The notes beneath the pieces were generated by a model. The model was not told the DNA's origin. It saw nothing but the letters and a program-made list of their open reading frames with translations, and ran no database searches. This document shows, one piece after another, positions 17,961 to 25,873 of a stretch of 64,000 nt of DNA. This DNA is from Microbacterium sp. Root61 (GTDB lineage Bacteria; Actinomycetota; Actinomycetes; Actinomycetales; Microbacteriaceae), in assembly GCF_001427525.1 (NCBI RefSeq), contig NZ_LMGU01000001.1:2539760-2603759 (forward strand). Reading direction: 5' to 3'. The translations under genes were made by a program, and so were the position numbers. Each line of letters begins with the position of its first letter. Position 1 is the stretch's first letter.

Positions 17961-19066
17961 CGCTCTCCCTCCTCTCGGGGACGGGGATCGGATGCCGGGA
18001 TGCTGCGGGACGCGGCATCCGCTGCCACGGCGCGACGCGCCTCCCGGGCGGCGAACCGCCGATCTCGGCGCGACAGCGAGCCGCGGGCGCCTTCATCGCG
18101 GACCAGGCCGCGCGTGACGAACAGATTGATGATGCCGATCACCAGGATGATCAGGAACAGGATCCAGGCCAGCGCCGCGGCGCGGCCGAAGTTCCACTCG
18201 CCCCATCCGATGTCGTACAGCCACAGGGTGATGGTGAGCCATTGGTAGTTGGCGCCGCCGGTGCCGTACTGGTCGTACATGCGCGGCTCGTCGAAGATCT
18301 GCAGGCCGCCGATCGTCGAGGTGATGATGACGAAGATGAGGGTGGGGCGCAGGCTCGGCACGGTGATGGCGAAGAACTGGCGCATCTTGCCGGCGCCGTC
18401 CACGGTCGCGGCCTCGTAGTAGTCGCGCGGGATCGCCTGCATCGCGGCGAGCAGGATGAGGGTGTTGTACCCGGTCCAGCGGAAGTTGACCATTGTGGCG
18501 ATGGCGATGTGGCTGGCGAACGCGTTCGAGTGCCACGGGATCGGTGCGATGCCGATGTTGCCCAGCAGCGTGTTGATGATGCCGTACTTGTCGCCGAACA
18601 TGTTGCTGAAGATCAGCGCCACCGCGACGGGGGCCATCACGTAGGGGACCAGCACGCCCATGCGCCAGAACGTCTTGGCGCGGATGTTCTGATCGAGCAT
18701 CGCGGCGATGAAGACGGCGAGGATCAGCTGCGGCACAGTCGACAGCAGGAAGATGCTGAACGTGTTGCGCAGTGCGATCCAGAACTTCGGGTTGCCGAGC
18801 ACGTAGGCGTACTGCTCGAAGCCGACGAACGTGCCGCTGCCGCGCACCAGGTCCCAGTCCATGAACGAGATCACGGCGGTGTACGCGATCGGGAACAGCC
18901 CGATCACGATGAAGAGGAGGAAGAACGGCGAGATATAGAGGTAGGGCGAGAGCTTCATGTCCCACGAGGCGGCACGGCGGCCGAAGCCGATCCGCTTTGG
19001 TTCGCGTGGGGGCCGGTCCTCGGCTCGTGCCGAGCGTGCGCGCGGCGGGGTGGTGGTCGTGGTCAC
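17957..19066 (-). CDS. cebF: Cello-oligosaccharide ABC transporter permease, MalF type
   Basis: This 369-residue permease has a charged N-terminal tail, a first segment LYISPFFLLFIVIGLFPIAY, five further segments and the EAA loop EAATVDGAGKMRQFFAITVP. I take the GTG at 19066 as start, with GAGGA five bases upstream. A longer reading from 19141 would begin inside the perfect 18-bp-stem hairpin and encode its repeat, which is implausible. It partners CebG and CebE. The C-terminal tail is long and rich in Arg and Ala. Confidence 0.85.
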   Translation of the reverse strand: MTTTTTPPRARSARAEDRPPREPKRIGFGRRAASWDMKLSPYLYISPFFLLFIVIGLFPIAYTAVISFMDWDLVRGSGTFVGFEQYAYVLGNPKFWIALRNTFSIFLLSTVPQLILAVFIAAMLDQNIRAKTFWRMGVLVPYVMAPVAVALIFSNMFGDKYGIINTLLGNIGIAPIPWHSNAFASHIAIATMVNFRWTGYNTLILLAAMQAIPRDYYEAATVDGAGKMRQFFAITVPSLRPTLIFVIITSTIGGLQIFDEPRMYDQYGTGGANYQWLTITLWLYDIGWGEWNFGRAAALAWILFLIILVIGIINLFVTRGLVRDEGARGSLSRRDRRFAAREARRAVAADAASRSIPASDPRPREEGER

Positions 19067-19101
19067 GACTGTCCTCGATTCATCGTCCCCGGGCAGGGGG
19101 A

Positions 19102-19143
19102 GGATGCCGCGGACCCGGGTCTCGGCCCGGGTCCGCGGCATCC
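19102..19143 (-). terminator. Strong hairpin between cebE and cebF (attenuator or 3' stabiliser)
   Basis: A perfect 18-bp stem (19102-19119 with 19126-19143) surrounds a six-base loop. It begins six bases downstream of the cebE stop on the transcribed strand. No U-run follows. Such hairpins often let the binding-protein gene be expressed more highly than the permeases, by partial termination or by protecting the 3' end. Confidence 0.75.
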
Positions 19144-19149
19144 GAACTG

Positions 19150-20430
19150 CTACTTGATCGCGTTGACTTCAGAGACCCACTGGTCCCATGAGGTCGCGGC
19201 GTCCTGCGTTCCGTCCTCGACGCGGGTCAGAGCCTTCTGCATCGCGTCGTTGATCTGGAAGTAGAACGCGCCCTTGAACGGAGCGACGGTCACGGCGTTC
19301 GCGCGGTCGGTGAGGATCTGCCCGACCGGAGCGTTGTTGAAGAACTCGTTCGTCGACTCGAGCAGAGTCGGGTCGGTGAGCGCCTCGTTCTGGCTCGGGA
19401 ACGTGCCGGCGTTGGTGAACGCCTTGATCTGCTGCTCGGGAGCGGTCAGCCAGTCGGCCAGCTCCTGTGCCGCCGCGACGTTCTCGCCGTTGGCGGGAAC
19501 GGTCAGGTACGAACCGCCCCAGTTGCCGCCGCCGTTGGGGAACACGTTGGCGATGTCCCACGTGGTGACATCCTCGGCGTTGCCGGAGATGACGCCGAGC
19601 ATCCAGCCCGGGCACAGCATCGTGGCGAACGCGCCGTTGGACAGGCCGGCGAACCAGTCGTCGGACCACTGGCCGAGGTGAGCGGACTGCGTCGCGCTGG
19701 CGTCGAGCACCTGGTCGTAGATGTCCTTGACCTCGGGGTTCTCGGTGGCGATGATGTCACCGGTCTTCGGGTCCTCGTAGGCTGCCTCGACCTGGTTGAT
19801 CATGCCCTGGTAGGTGCCGCCTGCGGAGTCGAAGAACGCCTTGCCCGTTGCTGCGGTGTAGGTGTTGCCGACCTCGAAGTACTTCGCCCAGTCACCCTCG
19901 AGGAGAGCGGCGACCTCGTCGCGGTCGGTCGGGAGACCGGCGGCGGCGAACAGGTCGGAGCGGTAGCAGATGCCCTCAGGGCCGATGTCGGTGCCGTAGC
20001 CGATGAGGTTGCCGTCGGGGTCGGTGGCGGCATCCACCTTCCAGTCCAGCCAGCGGTCGGTCAGGTCGGCCGGAACCGGCGCGAGCAGGTCGGAGTACTT
20101 CATGACCTCGGGCAGCCAGTCGACCTCGATGGCCTCGACGTCGGCGAGGCCGGTCTTGCCGAGCTTCTGGAAGTAGTTCGCGCGGGCGTCGTTGGAGGTC
20201 GCCGCCTTGTTCTGCACGACCTTCACGTTCGGGTGCTCCTTCGTGTACTCGGCGAGAAGCTCGTCGGTGTACCCGAAGTCGTTGAACGTGGCGACCGTGA
20301 GGGTGATCTCCTTGTTCGGGTCGGCGGTCGGCGTGGTGCCGCCACCGGATGCGCAGCCCGCGAGAACGAGGGCTGAAACGGATGCGGCAGCGGTCAGGAT
20401 CGCCGTGCGCCGCAGTGCGCGTGAGTTCAC
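19150..20430 (-). CDS. cebE: Cello-oligosaccharide-binding lipoprotein
   Basis: This 426-residue extracellular solute-binding protein (family 1) has a lipoprotein signal with lipobox LAGC (Cys26). The mature part has DPNKEITLTVATFNDFGYTD at the start, the DVEAIEVDWLPEVMKYSDLLAP strand of sugar binders and a WLTAPEQQIKAFTNAGTFPS hinge region. It delivers beta-linked oligosaccharides to CebFG. The GTG at 20430 has AAAGGAG at good spacing. It is the promoter-proximal gene of the operon and is followed by the hairpin at 19102-19143. Confidence 0.9.
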   Translation of the reverse strand: MNSRALRRTAILTAAASVSALVLAGCASGGGTTPTADPNKEITLTVATFNDFGYTDELLAEYTKEHPNVKVVQNKAATSNDARANYFQKLGKTGLADVEAIEVDWLPEVMKYSDLLAPVPADLTDRWLDWKVDAATDPDGNLIGYGTDIGPEGICYRSDLFAAAGLPTDRDEVAALLEGDWAKYFEVGNTYTAATGKAFFDSAGGTYQGMINQVEAAYEDPKTGDIIATENPEVKDIYDQVLDASATQSAHLGQWSDDWFAGLSNGAFATMLCPGWMLGVISGNAEDVTTWDIANVFPNGGGNWGGSYLTVPANGENVAAAQELADWLTAPEQQIKAFTNAGTFPSQNEALTDPTLLESTNEFFNNAPVGQILTDRANAVTVAPFKGAFYFQINDAMQKALTRVEDGTQDAATSWDQWVSEVNAIK

Positions 20431-20520
20431 GTGTCACTCCTTTGTGGTGTGGGGGTGGTGCCTGTGTGCGTGGGCCGCTTCCCCGGGCCGCGACCGTCGG
20501 ATTGATTCGGACGACCGTGG

Positions 20521-20534
20521 TGGGAGCGCTCTCA
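20521..20534. promoter_or_regulatory. CelR/CebR operator 1 (downstream of start point)
   Basis: TGGGAGCGCTCTCA differs by one base from TGGGAGCGCTCCCA. It lies just past the expected cebE transcription start, where bound repressor would block elongation. Confidence 0.8.
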
Positions 20535-20547
20535 CCGGACGCTCAGT

Positions 20548-20577
20548 ACGATATGGGAGCGGTCCCACGACTGTCAA
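20548..20577 (-). promoter_or_regulatory. cebE promoter
   Basis: On the minus strand a perfect -35 TTGACA (20577-20572) is separated by 18 bp from TATCGT (20553-20548). The spacer is filled by operator 2. The start point should fall near 20541, giving a leader of about 110 bases. Confidence 0.8.
20554..20567. promoter_or_regulatory. CelR/CebR operator 2 (in promoter spacer)
   Basis: TGGGAGCGGTCCCA differs from the consensus at one base and lies exactly between the -35 and -10 elements of the cebE promoter. Confidence 0.8.
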
Positions 20578-20590
20578 GGGAGCGCTCCCA
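20577..20590. promoter_or_regulatory. CelR/CebR operator 3 (abutting -35)
   Basis: AGGGAGCGCTCCCA differs from the consensus at one base and shares one base with the -35 element. Its centre lies 23 bp from that of operator 2. Confidence 0.8.
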
Positions 20591-20678
20591 TGACCGGGTC
20601 ACGATTCGATCACGCCGCCGTCCACCGCCGTCGCCGCCCGCGCTCCGACGCGCTCCGATTCCCGCGTGCTCACCCACT

Positions 20679-20740
20679 CGCGAGGTCACGAGAAGTGCGC
20701 GCCCACGAGGGCGCCGGCGTGCACTTTCTGCGAGCTCGCG
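20679..20740. repeat. 62-bp palindromic intergenic element, family A copy 3
   Basis: CGCGAGGTCACGAGAAGTGC pairs imperfectly with GCACTTTCTGCGAGCTCGCG at the far end, and the centre has GCGCGCCC. It lies upstream of both cebE and purS. Confidence 0.8.
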
Positions 20741-20780
20741 GTGGGGTCGGAGTGCGCACCATCCACCACGCACCACCTAC

Positions 20781-20864
20781 TACCCCTCGCGACCCACCAC
20801 CACCCCTCGCGACCCGCCACCCGCCACCCGCCACCCGCGACCCGCGACCCGCGCGAGGCGACCC
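20781..20864. repeat. Low-complexity tandem heptamers
   Basis: About 84 bp of degenerate repeats built on ACCCGCC, ACCCGCG and ACCCCTCGCG. The units vary and there are no spacers, so it is a slippage-prone simple repeat and not a CRISPR array. Confidence 0.75.
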
Positions 20865-20866
20865 GT

Positions 20867-20926
20867 GCGAGCTCACAAGAAGTGCACGCTCAGCAGGGCT
20901 GGACCGGGCCGTTCTTGTGAGCTCGC
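20867..20926. repeat. 60-bp palindromic intergenic element, family A copy 4
   Basis: This is the cleanest copy, with perfect 15-bp arms GCGAGCTCACAAGAA and TTCTTGTGAGCTCGC. The inner left part GTGCACGCTC is shared with copy 1 in part. It ends about 30 bp before the purS -10. Confidence 0.9.
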
Positions 20927-20957
20927 GGGTGGGGTCTGGGCTCTGCGTGGGCACACG

Positions 20958-20963
20958 TAGACT
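20958..20963 (+). promoter_or_regulatory. -10 box of purSQ
   Basis: TAGACT lies 39 bases before the purS ATG. The start point would be near 20970, leaving a short leader with GGAGCG six bases before the ATG. Confidence 0.5.
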
Positions 20964-21002
20964 GGGAGGGATCCCCTGCCCGCGACATCCGGAGCGTCTC
21001 AC

Positions 21003-21247
21003 ATGCCCACCATCGTCGTCGACGTCATGCCCAAGGCCGAGCTGCTGGACCCGCAGGGGAAGGCCGTCGCCGGCGCCCTCGCCCGGCTCGGCGTGGACCA
21101 GTTCACCAGCGTGCGGATCGGCAAGCGTTTCGAGCTGACCGTCGAGGGCGAGGTCGGCGAGGACGTCCTGGCCAAGGCCCGCGAGATCGCCGACGAGATC
21201 CTCTCGAACTCGGTCATCGAGGACGTGGTCGGCGTCGAGGTGGTCGA

Positions 21248-21251
<4 letters not shown>
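21003..21251 (+). CDS. purS: FGAM synthase, PurS subunit
   Basis: PurS is the small structural subunit that bridges PurQ and small-form PurL in FGAM synthase. The 82 residues are the normal length and carry [20 protein letters not shown] at the start and the [16 protein letters not shown] core. The ATG at 21003 has GGAGCG upstream. The stop overlaps the purQ start by four bases. Its third partner, purL, is 21 kb away. Confidence 0.95.
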
Positions 21252-21955
<704 letters not shown>

Positions 21956-22027
21956 GCCGCGGCATCCGCCCGACGACTCGCTCGACGGACGCGCTCGTAC
22001 GCGGCACTTCCGCACGCTCGCTTTCGC

Positions 22028-22094
22028 CGAGACTGCACCCGCGCGTCCAGCCAGCGGGTATCGCCCGCAGTCTCGAAGTCCCGTTGCAGTCTCG
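22028..22094. repeat. 67-bp palindromic intergenic element, family B copy 2
   Basis: It begins CGAGACTGCA and ends TGCAGTCTCG, with a central hairpin of AGCGGGT and CGCCCGC type. It lies between the convergent purQ and DUF1761 genes. It has the same orientation as copy 1 and the opposite one to copy 3. Confidence 0.88.
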
Positions 22095-22114
22095 CGGGGA
22101 GAACCCGGGCGGGG

Positions 22115-22546
22115 TCAGACGGTGCCGGCGGGCGGCCAGACTCCGATGAGGATGGCCATGATCACGACCGTGACGAGCTCGTGCGCGATGTTCAGCACGG
22201 TCAGCGATGTCGGCCGGCCTTCGAAGGCGTCGTGCGTGATGAAGCGGGCCGCGGTGAAGCCCGCCCACAGCAGGATCGCCGTGACCAGCGCCGCCACGAA
22301 GTAGCTGCCGCCGTAGAAGTGCCACGCGATGGTGGTCGCGCCGGCCAGCACCCACGCGGTCACGAAGCTGACCAGCACCGTCACGATGATCGGCAAGGTG
22401 GCGCTCATTCCGGGCCGGTTCATGTCGACGTCGGCGAGCTTCGCCCAGCGCGTGCCGAAGACCTTCGGCGTGTACCAGATCGAGCCGACGACCATGCTCG
22501 AAGCCGTCGCCAGCAGCACCGCCCAGTAGTTGATCTCGGGAATCAT
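22115..22546 (-). CDS. DUF1761 membrane protein
   Basis: This 143-residue protein has four predicted membrane segments. It starts MIPEINYWAVLLATASSMVV, followed by GSIWYTPKVFGTRWAKL, which is the DUF1761 signature, and THDAFEGRPTSLTVLNIAHE before the last segment. The function of the family is unknown. The ATG at 22546 has GAGGAG upstream. It is monocistronic, convergent with purQ and divergent from the dehydrogenase gene. Confidence 0.85.
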   Translation of the reverse strand: MIPEINYWAVLLATASSMVVGSIWYTPKVFGTRWAKLADVDMNRPGMSATLPIIVTVLVSFVTAWVLAGATTIAWHFYGGSYFVAALVTAILLWAGFTAARFITHDAFEGRPTSLTVLNIAHELVTVVIMAILIGVWPPAGTV

Positions 22547-22624
22547 CTGCGTCTCCTCGCTGTAGGCCTGCGCGGGGAGCGTACCGCGGGAAGACGTCGC
22601 GACCTCGGCTCCGCGCCGTATCGA

Positions 22625-22630
22625 TAGCGT
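22625..22630 (+). promoter_or_regulatory. -10 box of 2-hydroxyacid dehydrogenase gene (leaderless)
   Basis: TAGCGT is followed by six bases and then the GTG at 22637. Confidence 0.55.
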
Positions 22631-22636
22631 GGACGG

Positions 22637-23572
22637 GTGACCACCGGCATCCCTTCCCTCATCGTGTCCGTTCCGACCGCGGAGCTCGCGGCCGCACTGC
22701 AGCCACTCCCGGAGGGGGTGGACGTGCACGTCTGGACGATGAAGGACCCCGCCCCGAGCGAGCGCCTCGACATCGTGGTGCCGCCGTACATGAGCCTGGC
22801 GCGCGTGCTGCCGATCCTCGAGACCATGCAGGTCGGGCTCGTCCAAGGCCAGTCCATCGGCTACGACGGGGTCGAAGCTCTATTGCCGGCCGGCTTCGTG
22901 TTCGCGAATGCCTCGAGCGTGCACGAGACCTCCACCGCCGAGCTCGCGCTCGCCCTCACGTTGGCCGCGCAGCGCCATCTCCCGCAGTACATCCGCGCGC
23001 AGGACGAGGGCCGCTGGGCCCCGGACTTCGCCACGAGCCTGGCCGATCGGCGCGTGCTGCTGCTCGGCTACGGCGGTGTCGGCAAGGCCGTCGCCGCACG
23101 GCTCGCGCCGTTCGAGGTCGAGCTGACGGTGGTCGCCAGCCGCGCCCGCGAGGAGGACGGGATGCCGGTGCACGGCGTCGACGAGCTGGCGGCGCTGCTC
23201 CCCGAAGCTGAGATCGTCATCGTCACGCTGCCGGGTGGCGACGCGACCCGGCACTTGGTCGATGACGCGTTCCTGACCGCTCTGCCCGACGGCGCCCTCG
23301 TGGTCAACGTCGGCCGCGGGACACTCGTGGACACGGCCGCCCTCGTCGACCACGTCGAGCGCGGCCGGATCCGCGCCGCGCTCGATGTCACCGACCCGGA
23401 GCCGCTGCCCGCGGATCACCCGCTGTGGACGCTGCCCGGCGTACTCATCGCCCCGCACGTGGGCGGGGCATCCAGCGCCATGCAGCCACGCATCGCGCGC
23501 CTCGTTCGCAGGCAGATCGAACGGATGCTGGCCGGCGAGCAGCCGCTGAACATCGTCATCGACCACCGCTGA
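22637..23572 (+). CDS. D-isomer-specific 2-hydroxyacid dehydrogenase
   Basis: This 311-residue NAD(P)-dependent oxidoreductase reduces a 2-keto acid or oxidises a D-2-hydroxy acid; the substrate is unknown. The dinucleotide motif is LLGYGGVGKAVAARL (143-157). Catalytic residues are the Arg in VNVGRGTLVD, the Glu in DVTDPEPLP and the His in APHVGG. Length is near the short end of the family. The GTG at 22637 has a -10 six bases upstream. It runs convergent with apt, 29 bp apart. Confidence 0.88.
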   Translation: MTTGIPSLIVSVPTAELAAALQPLPEGVDVHVWTMKDPAPSERLDIVVPPYMSLARVLPILETMQVGLVQGQSIGYDGVEALLPAGFVFANASSVHETSTAELALALTLAAQRHLPQYIRAQDEGRWAPDFATSLADRRVLLLGYGGVGKAVAARLAPFEVELTVVASRAREEDGMPVHGVDELAALLPEAEIVIVTLPGGDATRHLVDDAFLTALPDGALVVNVGRGTLVDTAALVDHVERGRIRAALDVTDPEPLPADHPLWTLPGVLIAPHVGGASSAMQPRIARLVRRQIERMLAGEQPLNIVIDHR

Positions 23573-23601
23573 GTCCGAGCGCGAACGCGGACCTGCCCGG
23601 C

Positions 23602-24123
23602 TCAGACCCGGTAGACGGCGTGCACGTCGCCGGCGATGGCGCGGCCGCCGAGGGCCTCGAGCTCCATCAGCACCGAGGTGCCGGCCAGCACGCAGCCGAC
23701 CGTGGCGATGAGCTCCTGGCCCGCGCGTAGCGTGCCACCGGTGGCCAGCACGTCGTCCACCAGCAGCACGCGGGTGCCGTCGGGCATGTCGTCGTGGATC
23801 TCGATCGTCGCGTTGCCGTATTCGAGCGAGTACGCGACGGATGCCGCGGGCCGCGGCAGACGGCCGGCCTTGCGGATCGGCACGAGCCCGACACCGGCGG
23901 CGACCGCGACGGCTCCGGCGAGCAGGAACCCGCGCGCCTCGACTCCGGCGACGACGTCGAATGTGCCGGCGAAGGGCTCGATCATGGCGTCGATCGCCAC
24001 ACGCAGCGCCGCGGCATCCGCCAGCAGCGGCGTGATGTCGCGGAAGAGCACCCCCGGTTCGGGGTAGTCGGGGATCGACGCGATCAGGGACTCGACGCGG
24101 GCAAGCTCTTCGGGTGACGGCAC
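23602..24123 (-). CDS. apt: Adenine phosphoribosyltransferase
   Basis: Apt converts adenine and PRPP to AMP in purine salvage. The 173 residues contain YPEPGVLFRDITPLLAD at the N-terminus, GVEARGFLLAG, and the PRPP loop VLLVDDVLATGGT (119-131). The GTG at 24123 is fixed by TAGTGT six bases upstream on the minus strand. The promoter lies beside a LacI-type palindrome that serves the divergent alpha-glucosidase, so apt could be affected by that repressor. Confidence 0.95.
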   Translation of the reverse strand: MPSPEELARVESLIASIPDYPEPGVLFRDITPLLADAAALRVAIDAMIEPFAGTFDVVAGVEARGFLLAGAVAVAAGVGLVPIRKAGRLPRPAASVAYSLEYGNATIEIHDDMPDGTRVLLVDDVLATGGTLRAGQELIATVGCVLAGTSVLMELEALGGRAIAGDVHAVYRV

Positions 24124-24129
24124 CCGCCC

Positions 24130-24135
24130 ACACTA
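24130..24135 (-). promoter_or_regulatory. -10 box of apt (leaderless)
   Basis: On the minus strand TAGTGT is followed by six bases and the GTG at 24123. Confidence 0.55.
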
Positions 24136-24149
24136 CCGATGGGCGCCTG

Positions 24150-24163
24150 TGCAAGCGCTTGCA
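24150..24163. promoter_or_regulatory. MalR-like LacI operator
   Basis: TGCAAGCGCTTGCA is a perfect 14-bp palindrome of the kind bound by actinobacterial maltose repressors. It ends one base before the -10 of the alpha-glucosidase gene and covers the -35 region expected for apt. Confidence 0.75.
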
Positions 24164-24164
24164 G

Positions 24165-24170
24165 TAGCCT
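24165..24170 (+). promoter_or_regulatory. -10 box of GH13 gene (leaderless)
   Basis: TAGCCT is followed by seven bases and the ATG at 24178. The LacI-type operator abuts it on the upstream side. Confidence 0.6.
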
Positions 24171-24177
24171 GGACCGC

Positions 24178-25860
24178 ATGACTTCGCTCGACACCTCGGC
24201 GCTCTCCCGCAACGCGACCCCCGGCTCGGAATGGTGGCGCTCCGCCGTCATCTACCAGATCTACCCGCGCTCCTTCGCCGACGCGAACGGCGACGGCATC
24301 GGCGACCTGCGGGGCATGACCGCGCGGCTGGACAGCCTCGCCACCCTCGGTGTCGACGCGCTCTGGCTCTCACCGTTCATGGTGTCGCCGCAGAAGGACG
24401 CCGGCTACGACGTCACCGACTACTGCGATGTCGATCCGATCTTCGGCACCCTCGCCGACTTCGACGAGCTCCTCGCCGCGGCCCATGCCCGCGGCATCCG
24501 TCTGATCGTCGACCTCGTTCCGAACCACTCGTCCGATCAGCACGTCTGGTTCCAGGCGGCCCTCGCCGCGGGCCCGGGCAGCCCCGAGCGCGCGCGCTAC
24601 ATGTTCCGCGACGGCAAGGGCCAGCACGGCGAGCAGGCGCCGAACAACTGGGAGTCCGTGTTCGGCGGCCCGGCGTGGACGCGCATCACCGAGGCCGACG
24701 GCACGCTCGGCCAGTGGTACCTGCACATCTTCGACTCCTCGCAGCCCGACTTCGACTGGTCCAACCCAGAGGTGCAGGAGGAGTTCCGCCGCATCCTCCG
24801 CTTCTGGCTCGACCGCGGTGTCGACGGCTTCCGCGTCGACGTGGCCCACGGCCTGGTCAAGGCCGACGGACTGCCCGACTACTTCCCGCGCGCGGCGGGC
24901 GACTCCATGGGCGGCGACACCGACGACGTGCCCTACTGGGGCCAGGAGGGCGTGCACGAGATCTATCGCGACTGGCATAAAGTGCTCGCCGAGTACGACG
25001 GCGACCGTGCCCTGTGCGGCGAGGCCTGGCTGCCGACCGTCGAGGAGATGGCGAAGTGGGTGCGTCCGGGGGAGATGCAGCAGACGTTCAACTTCGGCTA
25101 CCTGATGAGCGACTGGAAGCCGGACACGCAGCGCCGGATCATCGCCGAGTCCATCGCGGCCTTCAGCGCGGTCGGCGCCCCGAGCACGTGGGTGCTGTCC
25201 AACCATGACGTCGTGCGGCACGCCAGCCGCCTCGCCCTGACGGCCGAGAACCCGCAGGGCCACGGCATCGGTCCGGACTCCCCCGGCAAGCCGATCCCCG
25301 AGCTCGGCCTCCGCCGCGCCCGCGCGGCGACGGCGCTCATGCTCGCCCTCCCCGGCTCCGCGTACCTCTACCAGGGCGAGGAGCTCGGCCTGCCCGAGGT
25401 CATCGAGCTTCCCGACGACGCCCGGCAGGACCCGACCTGGTTCCGCACGCACGGCGAGCGATACGGCCGCGACGGCTGCCGTGTGCCGATCCCGTGGGAA
25501 GCGGATGCCCCGGCCTACGGCTTCAACACCACCGGCGCGGCCTGGCTGCCGCAGCCGCCCGAGTGGGCAGAACTCGCCCGCGACGTGCAGACGACGGATG
25601 CGGCATCCACCCTCGCGATGTACATCGAGGCCCTGCGACTGCGCCACGCGCACGACCTCGGACTCGGGTCGGTCGAATGGCTGGACGGCTACAAGCGCAA
25701 GGTCGTCGCGTTCCGCAACGGCGATGTGACGGTGCTGACCAACTTCGGCAAGAAGCCGCTCGAGCTGCCCGAGGGCGCGCGCGTGGTGCTCAGCAGCGAG
25801 CCCCTCACAGGGTCCGCCGTGCCGCAGGACGTCACCGTGTGGCTGACCGCGGCGAACTGA
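24178..25860 (+). CDS. GH13 alpha-glucosidase
   Basis: This 560-residue cytosolic glycosidase should release glucose from maltose, isomaltose or short maltodextrins. The nucleophile Asp is in GFRVDVAHGL (about D221), the acid/base Glu in LCGEAWLP (about E282) and the third Asp in SNHDV (about D344). YQIYPRSFADANGDGIGDL at the start and DLVPNHSS are standard. GFRVDVAHGL suggests the actinobacterial alpha-glucosidase subgroup rather than oligo-1,6-glucosidase or trehalose synthase. The ATG at 24178 is favoured over one 13 codons upstream, because the -10 and operator lie in that stretch. A LacI regulator gene follows 13 bp downstream. Confidence 0.93.
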   Translation: MTSLDTSALSRNATPGSEWWRSAVIYQIYPRSFADANGDGIGDLRGMTARLDSLATLGVDALWLSPFMVSPQKDAGYDVTDYCDVDPIFGTLADFDELLAAAHARGIRLIVDLVPNHSSDQHVWFQAALAAGPGSPERARYMFRDGKGQHGEQAPNNWESVFGGPAWTRITEADGTLGQWYLHIFDSSQPDFDWSNPEVQEEFRRILRFWLDRGVDGFRVDVAHGLVKADGLPDYFPRAAGDSMGGDTDDVPYWGQEGVHEIYRDWHKVLAEYDGDRALCGEAWLPTVEEMAKWVRPGEMQQTFNFGYLMSDWKPDTQRRIIAESIAAFSAVGAPSTWVLSNHDVVRHASRLALTAENPQGHGIGPDSPGKPIPELGLRRARAATALMLALPGSAYLYQGEELGLPEVIELPDDARQDPTWFRTHGERYGRDGCRVPIPWEADAPAYGFNTTGAAWLPQPPEWAELARDVQTTDAASTLAMYIEALRLRHAHDLGLGSVEWLDGYKRKVVAFRNGDVTVLTNFGKKPLELPEGARVVLSSEPLTGSAVPQDVTVWLTAAN

Positions 25861-25873
25861 CAGCGCGTCCGCC

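Larger units (their letters stand above)
20431..21002. other. 572-bp intergenic region between cebE and purS
   Basis: No convincing gene is present. It holds the cebE leader and promoter, three CelR/CebR-like operators (20521-20590), two family A palindromes, a run of Pro-codon-like CCC repeats and the purS promoter. Long readings across it are GC-driven shadows. Confidence 0.8.

Noticed and set aside
19067..19141. Upstream extension of cebF to an ATG at 19141
   Set aside because: It would translate the 18-bp-stem hairpin. The GTG at 19066 has a ribosome binding site at proper spacing.
20781..20864. Repeat run that might be a CRISPR array
   Set aside because: Units are 7-10 bp, contiguous and degenerate, without spacers or nearby cas genes.
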